Assembly (NCBI GenBank): GCA_008973525.1
Contig: WACJ01000061.1
Span: forward strand, 434,001 to 498,000
Direction: 5' to 3'
Length of the DNA: 64,000 bases
Source: Stenopsyche tienmushanensis
Taxonomy: Eukaryota > Arthropoda > Insecta > Trichoptera > Stenopsychidae
Position numbers and translations under genes: made by a program
The notes under the pieces: model-generated
Seen by the model: only the letters and a program-made list of their open reading frames with translations
Database searches by the model: none
What the model was told of the DNA's origin: nothing
Shown: positions 25,590-38,364 of the stretch, in pieces
How positions within the stretch are numbered: position 1 is the first letter of the stretch
Layout: the number at the start of each line of letters is the position of its first letter

Positions 25590-26760
25590 ATTTCTCCATA
25601 ATTTTCACAGCATCAGATTGGACATGGTGGAGAGATGATTCTCGTCAAGCTTCTTGCTAGACGAATCCCGTGCAAACTGGTGGCTCACATCAGGTAGTTT
25701 TTCGAGAACAGATCTGTTGTTGCCCAGGCGGGGGACGAAATTACGATCAGAAAGCTAAGCACGGGCTGTCCACAGGGCTCGGTTCTTAGAACTGCCCTAC
25801 TGGACGACATCTTTGACCTGGAGCTGCCAACGAACGATCTCACCCTGCTAGTAGAAGGCCAGGTCGAGGACCCAAATTGAATCGCTGGCCAGCGAAGCCC
25901 TGGAAATGATCACCGGCTGGAGTCGCTTGAACAAACTTGCGCAGTCGCCTTCGATAGAATGACTGAGGATCTCAGTTAGCAACTGGGGTATAAGAGGCTG
26001 GTCGCTTTTGAGGGCGTGCAGGGGCATTTTCGTCAGCATCGCCACTTACGTGGCTGGCGCATGGGCCTACAGAACCAGTATACAGATGATATCCAGAATC
26101 CTGCTGAGGGGGCAACGGTCACCTCTCATACCCAGTGCCTGCTGGTGTTGGCCGGCGTACTTCCGCTTGATCTGGAGATCCAGCGCCGCGCGATAAAGTT
26201 TATAGCCGAGAACGGGGAGACCCCAGAAATCGGTGGGGAATGCATCCACATAGATGCAGACGTCCCTGACGCGCTCAGTGACATCCGTCGACGCGAGAGA
26301 GAGACCACGATAGCTAGCTGGCAGGAGAGGTGATTCGCATGGTGCACGCGGTGCGTCTACTTCCGGCCGCCACCTCTTCCTGTTCTTTCAAAATATTAGG
26401 TACCGCATGCGGTGTCGCTGGGCCATCCCGGATTACTGGACGTCCCAGTTCCTCACGAGACACGAGCGGCTTAGGGCCTCTCTGCGCAGGTTTGGGATTT
26501 CTCTTTCCTCGGAGTGCCCATGCGAGATCCATTCATGGATGCAGACCATGTTCTATAGACATATCCGGGCATGGCGTCCAATCGCGAGGCGCTGTTTCGT
26601 TGTGTCAGCGGTCCAGAGTTTGGACCGGTTGGACACGGAAACCTTGTGTCCACTCCCTCTAATTTTTGGGCATTCAGGGCTTTTTGCCACACATTTGAGG
26701 AAAAATGTATTCCTGGGGCGTTTTACGTTGAGTTAGGGATTCTGATTTCTTAATTATTTT
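25590..26760 (+). mobile_element. R1/jockey-superfamily non-LTR relic (RT remnant and ORF2 tail)
   Basis: TGCPQGSVL at about 25770 is the RT motif following the palm, but it is followed by stops and a lost catalytic FADD. The tail at 26407-26736 reads YWTSQFLTRHERLRASL and matches the element at 9278-9658 (HWTSQFLTGHGRFAAYL). The homology then jumps frame near 26530, where a second frame gives EALFRCVSGPEFGPVGH. Multiple frameshifts; inactive. Confidence 0.7.
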
Positions 26761-26764
26761 CATT

Positions 26765-28445
26765 TCTCATTTCTTCTCGGATAAGCTATTAAGGTCTTTC
26801 GACTTTTTGAGAAAGCGTACATTTTTTTATAGTATAACGAATAAGTTTAGGACATGTTTTTGTTTCTTAAACAAAGATAAGACGAGTTTGAAAGTAAGAA
26901 ATTTGTGAAAATTTTTTGTCATGTATATCATAGAATCCTAATAAAACCTTTCAAACAGAATGTATTTTTGCAGAAGCGGATGTATTTGTATCAAAAATAT
27001 TCGTAAAAATTGATTTCTAGAATTTCTTAAGAGATCAGAAAATTTCTCAAGAAATGAGGATTCTCAAGAGGAGGACTTATGCTGATGAATATAAAGAAAT
27101 ACAATTGAAAAATGATACTGTTCGTAAATTTATCTATATATCGGGGTTGAAAATAAGAAACAGAAGTTAAAACTTCAAAGCTATTGATAATTTTCAACTA
27201 TACTTACGAAATATAGGAAGAATTTTTGCTCTGTTTAACTTCAAAAAATATCCACGAATCGCACAAGTTGATTTTCGAATCATAACCGAAACAGATAATC
27301 GAACTTATGTCTATCCATATTTTTATTTATGATTTGCTGCGAAATTTTGGGAAAAAGTTGGTATAACATGGAGAATAAAAGGTTGCAAAGCTCTGTAATA
27401 TATTATGCGATTACCAATCATTTAATAACTATTTAACGACAATAATTTAAAATTGAAGTAAAAATATAAACGCAATGGCAATTTAAACTATCGCTTGCTG
27501 AATGCAGCGGGGCTAAATGTTTTGGGTCGCAGAGTTCACTACCATGATTTACATAGGAATAGCTAATAATAGTTCTTCTTGCTTTAATTGAATTTCCTCG
27601 TACTATAAATAGCATTCAACTGATTTGCTAATGTTGATATATTGAAATTGAGCATAATTATGAATAATAGTTAATTGAATCTTGCAAGCGTAATTATGTG
27701 GTAGTGAAGCGAGGGTTCACCCAGTTTCCGCTATGCAAACACACCAAGAGCTTCGATTAAACCTTACGCAACATGTAATTATGGCTATTTTATAACATTC
27801 GAGTATTAATCGGTCATCTTCTTCGCATCGCAATATTTAAGAAGTTCTTGGAAGCGAAGGCATCTCAAATATTCGAAATGCTAGTCTCGTTTCACTGTCG
27901 ATGCTCTATTAAGCCACCGGCTGGAACATTGTAGCTGAATTGGTCCGCACGTGAAATTTAATTTATGGGTTAGCTTCCGATGCAATTGTGGAAATACAAA
28001 CAGTGCACGATGCCCACGAGAAACCGCCATTAATTCTGCATGACGGTGAAATAAAAGCCTATCGGAAGCCTTTTATCGTTATTAAGTTCCACTGTTCGAC
28101 CACATTTTTAGCCTCTCAATAAAGTGCGGTTTGTGCCATTTCTTCGGCGCTGCTCAGCGAAGCCGTCATTGAGAGTTCGAGGGCTGGAGAAATTGACAAC
28201 CGCAAAATGATACAAAACAATAGATGAGATTACCGAAATCTATTATGCATTGGACGGTTCAATTATATTTTGATGCATCTATCATTTTTTTCGATATAAT
28301 CGAACAAATCAAAATAAGCTCCATTAAATGCAATAACTTCATCCGCAAAGAAATATGGTTAAAATAATATACATGTACTATTTCTTCTAACTTAACCAAA
28401 TACTTTTATTATAACAAAATATTTTTTTATCAATCAAGATTTCAC
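26765..28445. other. AT-rich intergenic, nothing recognised
   Basis: Short random ORFs only. No element or splice-supported exon seen. Confidence 0.5.
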
Positions 28446-28446
28446 T

Positions 28447-29749
28447 AGATTTTCACTAGGGTTGCCACACAAATATTAAAAAAATTTAAAAAGTTATATC
28501 AACGTTTGTTAAATTTTAAATGTTATAATTTTATAGTCTCAAAAATACACATGTATACACAATAGTCATATTGGATATGGTATGCTTTGAAGCAAGTCGT
28601 TGGACAGAGTGGGATTTTACAATATTCGCACGCGAATTTTGATTCCTGCCTTTTATTTGAAGCAAGGCACACAACACATCTCTTCCTTTTTACATCGAAG
28701 ACTTTTTCCATATCAGTTAAAACATGGCTGTTTTGTCCTTCTAAGCGAAAAGGTAAATCCCCACTATTATATTTTCTTATAGTTTTTTGATCATTTGGAT
28801 AATGTATTTGAATCACCTGCCGAATCACTGCCAGCTGAAAATCACCAAGTGTGATATGTTTCCCTGTTTTCTCTCGAAATGCAAAGTATGAATTTGGTAT
28901 ACATAAATCGACGAGATGGAAAAATCTTGTTTGTACCATTTGATGGTTTTTCTGATAGACTTTACGAAAGATATCATGCTATCACTTCTGTCAACGATAC
29001 GCATATTTCTCGTATAGCCTATAACTGATTCAGGTTTCATTATGGAATCGCCACTCTGTCGATCTATTTTGTTTGATACGACTATATTTCCTGAGTGCAT
29101 TGTGGATTTGACCTTTGGCCAATATTCTATTGAATTTAGGCATACTAATCCAATTTTTTCGCACGGTTCCACAGCAATCTTAATCACAAAGTTGGACTGG
29201 TATACCAATCATTCGCGTATAATGCGTGATTTTTATTCAAATATGGCGTCATTAAGATCATTACTATATTTCCACTAACACTCAAATTGTAGTTTTTGTT
29301 CCATAACAAATCCACTTTTGCAATCACACAAAACAAAAAACATAATTCCAAAACAGATTCTTTTCAACGGAATGTACTGTTTGAAGAGTAGTCTCCCTTT
29401 GAAGAGTAAAAGACTTTCATCGATGCACAATTTTTGGAAAGTACGTTTGATCATGTCTGTATTTTTTTATTTATTGTCTGTATAGATATTTTGAATGATT
29501 GCTTACTTTTTATCAATTAAAAATTAATAACTTATATTTAAGAATAAATTTGATATTTTTGACAATTTCTGTTTGTGCCAACCCTGAAGAAATATTTCGA
29601 ATATATCCTAAACTAAGGAAAAATATTTATAGTTTTCGATGCTAAAAAATTATTCTTAATGTCACTGTTAATAAACGAAACTAATTTTCCTTTATTTGGG
29701 GAATAGGGATAGACGCGCACCGATGCGCGCACGGCAACCAACAGGTTAA
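28447..29749 (-). mobile_element. piggyBac-type element, copy 1 (inactivated)
   Basis: On the minus strand, about 29450-28523 encodes the C-terminal half of a piggyBac transposase: IDESLLLFKG-type segment, CLNSIEYWPKVKST, VIGYTRNMRIVDRSDSMISF, then (frame changed) a cysteine-rich C-terminal domain (KRCVVCLASNK...CEYCKIPLCPTTCFKAYH), a zinc-binding region typical of this family. Private deletions remove part of the catalytic core relative to copy 2. The 5' side ends in subterminal GCGCACCGATGCGCGC and CCAACAGG next to TTAA (29746-29749), as expected for this family. Confidence 0.8.
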
Positions 29750-31155
29750 AAATCAAATGTATAACCATTCAATGTCTCTGTCTTAAATTAATTAAATATT
29801 AAATATATAGGAATTTTAATAAAAGTTTAAGAAAATGTGAGAATATTTATAATTAGAGACCATAATAATAAATTAAGTACCGGTCAATGGCCGCCTGCGC
29901 ATTAAGTCATTGAATCTGTTTATAACGCTTTGCTCTAGAAAGAAATATTGATTAATCATATATGCTAATAATTTTTACAACAACGTCCAACTGCCACATG
30001 GAAGACAAAAATATAAATAACATGAGTTTTCCAAATGGAATATGAAGGAAACATACATTTGATTCGAACCGGAATGAAACCGATAACCAGTAAAACCGTT
30101 ATTTTTTCCGGAACGTAAAACAATTAAAAAGATAAAAACAATGGTTTGAAGATTTCAAGTATCGAGAATTAAAAAGCATTGGTGATAAAATAAATGATTA
30201 CATCAGTTCGGATAATTGTTCGAGATGGAATGCGCTCGGATCCTAGACGATTAATGAAGAGATTGGCAATCTGGACACGGCAGGAAGATAGCATTTGAAC
30301 TGTGACCCTGTTTGCCACTGACCTTGTTCGGCGAGGAATTCCTTGAATAATTGATAAGAAGAAATAAGTCGAGGTCAGGCATGAAGAGTCGATACTTTCA
30401 TGTGCCGTAAATGTACATGATTTCTGAACGAGGATGGGTAAGTGAAAAGCATGGTCAAGCGAATGTAGTTGTTTCTGATAACAGTACTTGTGGCTAATCG
30501 GCCAGCAGCACGCGACCTCTTGGGACTCCTTATTTGTCTTGTATAACATCTTATAATCCATTAACTAACCGCACTAGACAAATTTGATCAAGACAATTAC
30601 GCTCAATATTGTCTACATTTTATTTCTAGGGCGTGTGAAGATGGACCCAAAAGTCAAGAGAACAATAAATCCCTCAAGCGATTCAAATATAGTACCATTC
30701 ATTCATAATATGTAGACGAGTACATAACTTCTTCCAATGAAATATGAACAATTGGGAGCAAAAATATAGTTTCCAAAAAAAAAAAAAAAAGTCAACTCAA
30801 CGATAAATGTGGAAAAACAATCAATGAGAGGATAATAAAAATGCATCTCTAATGCATTTACATCCATTTCATCTCTTACATTTTTTACTGAATTGTCATT
30901 ACTATACTTCTTAGAACATTGGCTCCTAATGTAATCCAAGTGGATCTCTTGGGGATAGATAAATGTTTGAAAAAGATCTATATGGTTGTCCATTGGGGGT
31001 CGACGATACATTTTTCGGTTATAAAGTTTAATTAAATTAATTAATTAATTAAATATTGATAACATCAAAATGTACACTGACCATTTGAAACAATTTTTAG
31101 TTGCTCGAAGTCAAGTTTAACTCGATAGTTTGTCGTGTGTGGTTGAATTTTCCAA
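29750..31155. other. AT-rich intergenic, no gene supported
   Basis: A 130-codon minus-strand ORF (30169-30561) and a 102-codon one (30703-31011) show no motif. An A13 run lies at about 30777. Confidence 0.45.
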
Positions 31156-31161
31156 GTAAAA

Positions 31162-31640
31162 ATGTCAAAATATCTTCAAATAAAGGAACGAAAAGTACAG
31201 ATGTTCGAGGAATTTAAAAAAAAGACATCATGGGAACCCGACTGGAGTCAAAAGCTGGTGCAAATGGCAGAAAACCATTGTTTTAAAAAATACCCAAAGC
31301 TTGAAGACCTGACTCCGTTTCTTGGCCAAGAGATAAAACAGCATCTCTTACCAATTTATAAAAATTTGTCCAGGGATGAATTACTTCAAAGATGCTTGGG
31401 TGGCCATACCCAAAATGCTAATGAATGTTTTAATTCGACGGTTTGGCGACTGGCCCCAAAGGGCCAGCATACTGGTGTAAAAGTCATCGAAATATTAACA
31501 TACATTGCTGCTGGGATATTTAATAAGTCTTTCTGAGACAAAAGCAGCTCGTATAGTCCGAAAACAACAGCTAATCGAAGATAATCAACTTTTTGAGAAA
31601 GCTGAAGATCTATTATATGCACCTGGAATCATTGAATAAT
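31162..31640 (+). pseudogene. Mutator-like transposase C-terminal fragment
   Basis: The ORF starting at 31162 has 124 codons and ends in a TGA at 31534. It contains RCLGGHTQNANECFNSTVW followed by LAPKG, and then ILTYIAAGIFN. The C-x-G-x-TQNxNE...W...PK pattern is common at the end of Mutator-like transposases in insects and in uncharacterised genes derived from them. Coding-like sequence goes on after the stop in another frame (KAARIVRKQQLIEDNQLFEK) up to about 31620, so the reading frame is broken. The catalytic part is absent. Confidence 0.45.
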
Positions 31641-33640
31641 CGGTAAGTCATTAAAATTGATAGTTTTATCGCATTGAAACATTAAACGAGATTATCTCGA
31701 AACTGTATTTTAAAAATATTTTCCAGTTGTAGCTTAAAAAGTTGTTGATCGATCTGGCTGAAAATTTGGGATGTTTCTCACTATAATATTATCTAGTCAA
31801 CTAAGCTAAAGTTTTAAGGTTTTCGCGTAAATAAGTTATTTTTTTGGGATAAAAATTATCAAGAAAATGGTAAAATATATGAAAGTTTAACTAAAAAACC
31901 TACTAAAGCGTCTAAAGGGATTGCCCCCATGGCGATAACATTTATTTCTGCCAAACTCCAAAAGTATACTCATTTTTATTGCCCAATTATGACGTTCAAA
32001 ATATGCATTAATTAATAAATTGAATTAACAATTTTTGTAATAAATCTTTGAATGATTTTCTCTTATTGTAAAATGATTAAAACAACTGTTATAATTGGAG
32101 CAATAGAAGTGGAACAAAAGATGTGCCTAATGATTATAGTTTCATTCTAAGCTACAGATATTATCTTATATTTAAACAGAATTAAAAACGATTGGTTTGA
32201 ATTACAAAAAGGATCTCAAAGATTATATAACTATTTTTAAATTACGTTTAAAGTACGATATTATATCCATAAGAGATATTCCTACAAGTTTCATTAATGT
32301 GATTTTTATAAAATGTCAACAGAATTTGTTTATATAGCAAATGTCATTAGAAACTCTACTAAACAAATATCACTGATGGAAAGCTCAACGACTGCCTCTA
32401 ATATAAATATTCAGTTTTTCATTTATATTTTTTATACGAAAATGTTTTTTTTTGGGAATTGCAATAACTATTTTTCAATGTGCCCTGAATTTTTACGCGA
32501 GTATTTATTTTTTATCTAGTTTAATCCATCCAGATAATTTAAAAAAATTGTACACACTTGTATACATATCAAAAATTTTGATAGATCTTTTTAATCCAGA
32601 TTTAATCAAATTTTTTGGTCCTCTCAATTCCTAGAAAAATATCACTTGGATATCGTCTATGTCCGATAGCAAATGTTATATCTTAAGAAGAAAAAAAGCA
32701 TCAATATATTTTTCAGCGCTGGAAAAAGGCTGCAATCATATCGTAATTTTAAATTTACCAAATGAGAAAGATTGAAGATTTTCTGCATTCATTAAATATG
32801 AAATGTGCAATAATTAATGTTGTTAAAGACATTTGACTTAAATGTATGTTAAATCACTTGCTACACATAAATGTGTTATTCATTTCTATTATTCTGTACC
32901 CATTTTTTCAATGTTTTTAGTACATAAAATGTTCAATAATTGTACTATTATTGCTACATTATGTGAAACAATAGTAGTATTTTTTCAATTATTTTCGTCC
33001 CAGATCTCGTATGATATATTCCATCGTCAATAAAATCGCATATTATGTCGTAAAATATATCATGTCGTAACATTTGATACGTTGACAATAGGTACAGAAA
33101 TGGCGAACAATATGTCGTTGGGTTGAGCAATAGAATTTCAGATGAAAAAGAGCGCGGGCGGATCCGCTCTCGTTTCGCAATCCATCTTCAATTCGTCTTC
33201 GTTGTTGTTACATGTCAAAATATTCTAGCAATAGTTACGTGAGGGAGAAACCCGTGGCCATTTTGATGATCGTTCACAAACGGCTGCCCGTTTAAATTGC
33301 TTCAAATTGGATGTCATTGTGTGAAAGTGAAATTTGTGAGTGCCAGACTGGGCTTTGAAGTGCACGACAAACAATCAACTACAAAACAAACAACAGATAA
33401 ATCACACTTGCCCGAATACTGACTCATGACGGCTTCTCCTCAAATATGTATCTTGCTCTTATGTAATGGAGCTTTTTACATCGATTATTAAACAGCGCTA
33501 ATGCGATGCTCCTTAATGATGCCGCTTCCTCCGCATTTATCAATCATCTCATTTATTATGTATGCTAATTATTAGTCATTTAATAACCTCTTTATGCTTT
33601 ATTTTTATGCCCCATTAGCATATTTAGATCAACTTTACTC
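31641..33640. other. AT-rich intergenic, nothing recognised
   Basis: No gene seen. A small GC-rich hairpin (GAGCG ... CGCTC) lies near 33151. Confidence 0.5.
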
Positions 33641-33700
33641 TTTAAACCTTTTCGACAAAAGTGTCGAATTCGTCATACGGCCCGCGGGCCGTATGTCGCC
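33640..33700. repeat. hAT-like terminus with a perfect 22-bp palindrome
   Basis: Positions 33674-33695 are a perfect palindrome with the half-site CATACGGCCCG. GCGGGCCGTATG is also a typical terminal sequence of hAT-Charlie-type elements, so this is probably a terminal fragment of one. Confidence 0.45.
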
Positions 33701-34069
33701 TATAATTAATGTTTTTGCGTTTTTGCCCAGCCAACAAAACATACATAAGAATGCTTTTCAAACAATATATTTATCTCGAAATACAATAGCATAAATAATT
33801 ACTAATTTGATCGCCAATATAAGTGATCAAATCAATGCGAAATAATTTATTTTCAAAGGATTTTCCATTGCTTGTGACAAAAGTATGGACATTGCGGGCG
33901 TAGTTCAATTAGTCAACATTGAGGAATTATTGGAATTAACACCAATGTGTGGTATTATTAGATTGTCCAGTGAGAAATGCCGTTTTTTTTTCCATATTCA
34001 CTCTTTGATCACCAGTAGTGTCTCAACCATCCCTTTGACAACACGTGGAGAACGTTATTTTCTACAAAA

Positions 34070-34304
34070 AAAATGATCGAAGAATCTCTAACTCTTTGCC
34101 AGTGCCAAAGATGGTTTAATCAATTTAAAAGTGAAAGATTTTATTTAGGAAATAAGGTCCGAAGTGAGAGAAAGGTTAAAGTGGATGACGATATCCTGCG
34201 TGCTGAAATTGAATCAAATCCAACATAAACTATACAAAAATTAATAGATAAGCTTGAATAATTCCAAAAAGGTATTCAAATACACTTGAAAAAAATAGGA
34301 AAGG
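34070..34304 (+). pseudogene. mariner transposase N-terminal relic
   Basis: Reads CQRWFNQFKSERFYLGNK, VDDDILRAEIESNP and IQIHLKKIGKES, which is the helix-turn-helix part of a mariner transposase. At least two internal stops are present. It ends abruptly where the LTR-like repeat starts, so that repeat may have inserted into it. Confidence 0.75.
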
Positions 34305-34755
34305 AATCTGAGCAGATTTAATTAGCCAGATTATCAGCGACTTCTGTTTCTGTTGAGGTGCAATGTGTTATTTTAACAGCGCCATCTCTTGTGGCCCTGC
34401 GGAGACATTGCACCTGCATACTGACCAATCGCTTCTTGCGCGTGCACCGTTGCCGGTTAGGACAGTGACGCGCAGGAGGCAGGAGTCGGGAGAGTCGTCG
34501 GTTAGCCTTGGCTGCGGGAGGTCGTCCCTCCTGCAGCCAGATCTCTCTCTCTCTCTCGTGTGGAATAAATAGTTATTTAGAAAGAGTATTTCTATTCAAC
34601 GCCCGTCTATTCCCATCCATTCGTCCAACAACATCACGGACCGATAGAAGAACGGACCCGTGCATTAGTGCTGCCATCCCGACGAACACTTGGGGGTGGG
34701 GAAGCTGCTCGGGGACTCTGCCCCTGAGAGCGACCCCCACCTCAACGTCACAACA
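34305..34755 (+). repeat. LTR-like repeat, copy 1
   Basis: A GC-rich unit homologous over its length to the inverted copy at 41655-42072. The main body begins TGTTATTTTAACAGCGCC (34366) and ends ...CGTCACAACA (34755), giving TG...CA ends. It holds an internal AATAAA (34564) as in many LTRs. About 60 bp upstream of the TG (AATCTGAGCAGATTTAATT) is also shared. No internal coding region adjoins it, so it may be a solo LTR. Confidence 0.5.
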
Positions 34756-34950
34756 TTACTGATGAAATCAAGGCATAGCGCGCTAGTGCATGTCATGATT
34801 TAACCTTTTGAGGTGTGAGCAAATTTAAAATCGATGAAGTCGTTGATGCCATAATCGCTTTACACCAATTTATTATTGACCGAATATGATTCACACAGTA
34901 TCATGTCGTTTCTTTGCGTAAACAAATAACAAACTTGAATTCGAAATCAT

Positions 34951-35080
34951 TATTAGTCGATAAATTTGGGTTAATGATCTATATAATCAGTGCGATGTAT
35001 GCGGGGAAGCTCTCCGTCTCTGTCTCCCAAACTGCGATCTATCTCTGTCTGTCTCCAAGCTCAATGTACTAAGAGTGCTC
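34951..35080 (+). repeat. dispersed repeat, copy 2 (TAGTCGATAAATTTGGG)
   Basis: Same unit as 20061-20160. It is followed by a CTCTGTCTC-rich stretch and by CTTTAGGGGTTAA near 35128, a TTAA end like that at 19800-19815. Confidence 0.5.
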
Positions 35081-35144
35081 TTGATGAAAAGTGGAGGGGA
35101 GATGCCAGGCCCTGGCACAGTACTCCTTTAGGGGTTAATCGATA

Positions 35145-36920
35145 AAGAGACGAAACAACCGTTTTTATACTATCTTGTGACTGTAAAAATAGCTCTTTTA
35201 AATGTATAATGGGATAAAGTCCTTCCAGTATGATCAAACTATAACGATGGAGACTTGTTGTTCACAATTAAAAAGTTTAAAAGATGCGTTGAGTACAAAG
35301 AGACCAGATGTAGTCAACAGTCGCCAAATTCTTTAGCGACATGATATTAAAGAAACTCGATTGGCAAACGATTTCACATCTACTTTATTCGGTAAAGTAG
35401 TTGGAAAGATAGAAAAGGATGGACAAGGTTGTATCTACTAAAGGAGAATATATATCAATGAAATGAATTAATCATTTTTTGTTTGAATTTAACTATTTCA
35501 TTTAAAAAACGAAATTTCTAACTAGACAATCTATTAGTACAAAACAAGATATATTTAATTGCAGTATATGAATTTCCGTAAAAATACAATCTTCTCCTGT
35601 CAAATTAACTTCTGGAAGTAGATGATGTTCCTGTAACGACGGGGATAAAAACAACAAAATATTCATCATACGCATTGTATTATACACCAAGAAATACACG
35701 ATGATAATAAACATGGAAAATTGTGTTGTCTCTTAAGATCTCCAGGCTTAAATCAGCGACAATTCTCCGCTTTTTTAACTTAATTAGAATACAAATACAT
35801 TTTTTTTTTTACTTCAAGTAAAACCTTTTTCATTAGAATTCTTAGAAAAATATTAATAAGGTTTAAAAATATGATAAATAATTCGACTTCCATTCTTAAT
35901 GTGGCAACATAAACATCCTCAATTATATTTCATGTGCATTTAGATATATTTTTTATATTTCACATTGAGTTCGTCGTCATATCTCGAGTTATCTCGAATC
36001 CGACACAGTTTAAAATCTTTTTTTTTTAACAAATTAGATACATTGTGCAACGTCCTTAACGTATCATATTTCTTGATACGGTCGACCCAATTTTAGAATC
36101 CTATTCATTTTGTAATCTATTTACACAAAGCGTCGCGAGTAAAATCCATTTATTATTGCGCCACTTTCATTGTTAAAAAATTTACACAAAATACCGTATT
36201 TGTATTATACATTGTCACAAAATATTTGACAATCGTATTTACTTTCAAGAAAATTACTCAGCGGGAACCCTTTCTACGCTGTCATCGCTTCGATGAGTTT
36301 GTGTGTAAATAGATGAGAAATATAAGCAGCGACGCCCGAAAAAATGAAGCTACAGGCATTTTTATAAACGTGTCAAAACGAAAGACATAAGAAATGAATA
36401 TCGACCGGTTCGAATCGATCAAATAAATAATTACATAATGCCGGGGCGTTATTTATGCGAGGTTATGCACGTGCGGCACTCTTCAATATGAAATTCAATT
36501 TAACGGTTACTTGGCACATTAAAGGATCGTTTCGTGTTTATTCTGTTCCCAGCTTATCCTCAAATGTAGGTGGGCCAAAGCACGAGCTCTGTCATGTATT
36601 TTACCAGCATAATACATCTATAAAATCCCCCATGATGAAACCAAACTCTTTGAAACCCCGAACGATACGATAAAAGCAAACATTTTTACGTACTTGTGCT
36701 GCCTTTCATTAAATTTGCACCTGAATCGAATTTTAAAAGAACAATGAAACTCATTAAAGACCACGGGCTTATATGTATCCATGTATTATATGCCGTTTCA
36801 TTGGGATATTTATATTTTCAGTTACAGAAAGTTAAATGCTACATATCAATTTGCTTTGTGTTTGCGTTACTTCCGTGATCGTACAGATCATAGAAAATGC
36901 CACAAAAAGCCCTAGAAGAG
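35145..36920. other. AT-rich intergenic, nothing recognised
   Basis: Short random ORFs. No gene is supported. Confidence 0.5.
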
Positions 36921-36926
36921 GATGGA

Positions 36927-37002
36927 GTGGCCATAAGGTTTGTATTCTCAATCGGTCCGCTTTTCGGACCGCTGATATGATGAATGAGCGGCTCGCGATC
37001 GG
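36927..37002 (+). repeat. copy of the sequence upstream of PTCD3
   Basis: Contains GGTCCGCTTTTCGGACCGCTG and flanks that match the minus strand of 54043-53971, directly upstream of the PTCD3 start codon. GGTCCG and CGGACC form a short hairpin. Confidence 0.5.
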
Positions 37003-37224
37003 ATGCCATAACGATAATGAAGAAAAGAGGGATTAGAAAACTTAGTTTATATTATAAAAAACGGACAGAGTCAATCAGTGTGGGTTCATGTAAAGTAGAC
37101 TGAGTAAAATAAAAACTATGAGCAACTCTCGACTGAGTCGGTATTCTACGTTTTGCGCCCCAAGCCCAGTTGCGTCCGTGGCAGGCGCCTGCTTTGCCAC
37201 GCTCTTGTTACGACCCTGCACTGC

Positions 37225-38360
37225 AACTCAAGATCTTGAATCCGGCGGAGAAGAGCTTGAATAGCAGTCCTTCGTAACAGACCTTATCAAAAGCTTTAGC
37301 GACGTCTAGGAAAACGATACCCGTACCCATTTTCATGAAAAGCTGATGAATGGAGGAGTGAGCCTGAAGCTGGTATTGGGGAGGAGTTTAACTGCTAAGG
37401 GAGGGATATTAATTGGGCCTGGGGATTTTTTATTTTATTTTTAAGTGTTTTTATAAATCGCTCAAGCTCCCTGGGGGAGGAATATGGAATTTGTGTAGAT
37501 AGAGGAGAGAATCGGAAGGGGCGAATCCTCGAACCAAATTTAGCTGCGCTTTCAGGCTATCCGCGAAGATGTTTGCAATATCTTACTCAGAATAATCAAA
37601 GTTACCTTATGGATCTTTGAGAGGAGCAGTTTTGCTATGAGATCTTTTGAGGAGATTTAGCGAGTTTCCAGATGGAGTTATCCTGACTTGGGAGATTTTT
37701 TCGTCCCATCTGGCATTCCTGAAGTTGAGAACAGCCTTTTGATTTTAAATTCTTTAAATTCTGAGCAGAACTTGACTAGACTGAGGGTCATGATAGTGTT
37801 GCCAATTTTTTCTAGATCTATTTTTCCCCTGATAAGGGCTTTTATGTTATGGAGGAGATCTAGAATTTGATCCCGAGAATTTGGGGTGGAATCGTGTGAA
37901 GCACTTTGAATGACAGAATTAATTTGTTGAGTGAATTTGTTAACTGCAGTCTCGATATCTGACATCGAGGGCAATGCTTCAGGAAATTTAATGACTGTAG
38001 ATAAAGATTTTTTATTTGTTTCCCAATTGATGGATTTTTTAGGTTCCATAAAGAATACCTATATTTAAGATATCATGGACTCCGTGGTGTCCAAAGTGAG
38101 TGGAGACGTCATGATCCCAGATTTCTATTGCGGGATCACTTTGCACGTAGACGTATAAGATTTTGCCGTTTGAGTTTTCGCGTATGCAATGATCATGGGG
38201 ATTTTGGGACTATTGAGAAGGATGTCTAGATCACCTGTGGATAATTTGAGTCTATTTCCTTTTTCCTGTGTATGGAGCTGAGTAAGCTGAGTATGGAGAT
38301 TTGTTGTAGCATAATGAAGTCCTAGAACTTGAGTCCTGGAAATTTATTACAGCGATGTTT
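37225..38360 (-). mobile_element. jockey-type non-LTR retrotransposon fragment, second copy
   Basis: On the minus strand: endonuclease remains at about 38250-38080 (LDILLNSPKIPMIIA, later IWDHDV), then a 123-codon linker ORF at 38049-37678 (MEPKKSINWETNKKS...), then the start of RT near 37330-37250. It matches the 14600-15100 part of the other jockey copy at the DNA level. Frames are broken at several points and the RT core is missing. Confidence 0.75.
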
Positions 38361-38364
38361 TGAC

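Noticed and set aside
30169..31011. Minus-strand ORFs of 130 and 102 codons
   Set aside because: Composition is that of random AT-rich sequence and there is no recognisable domain.
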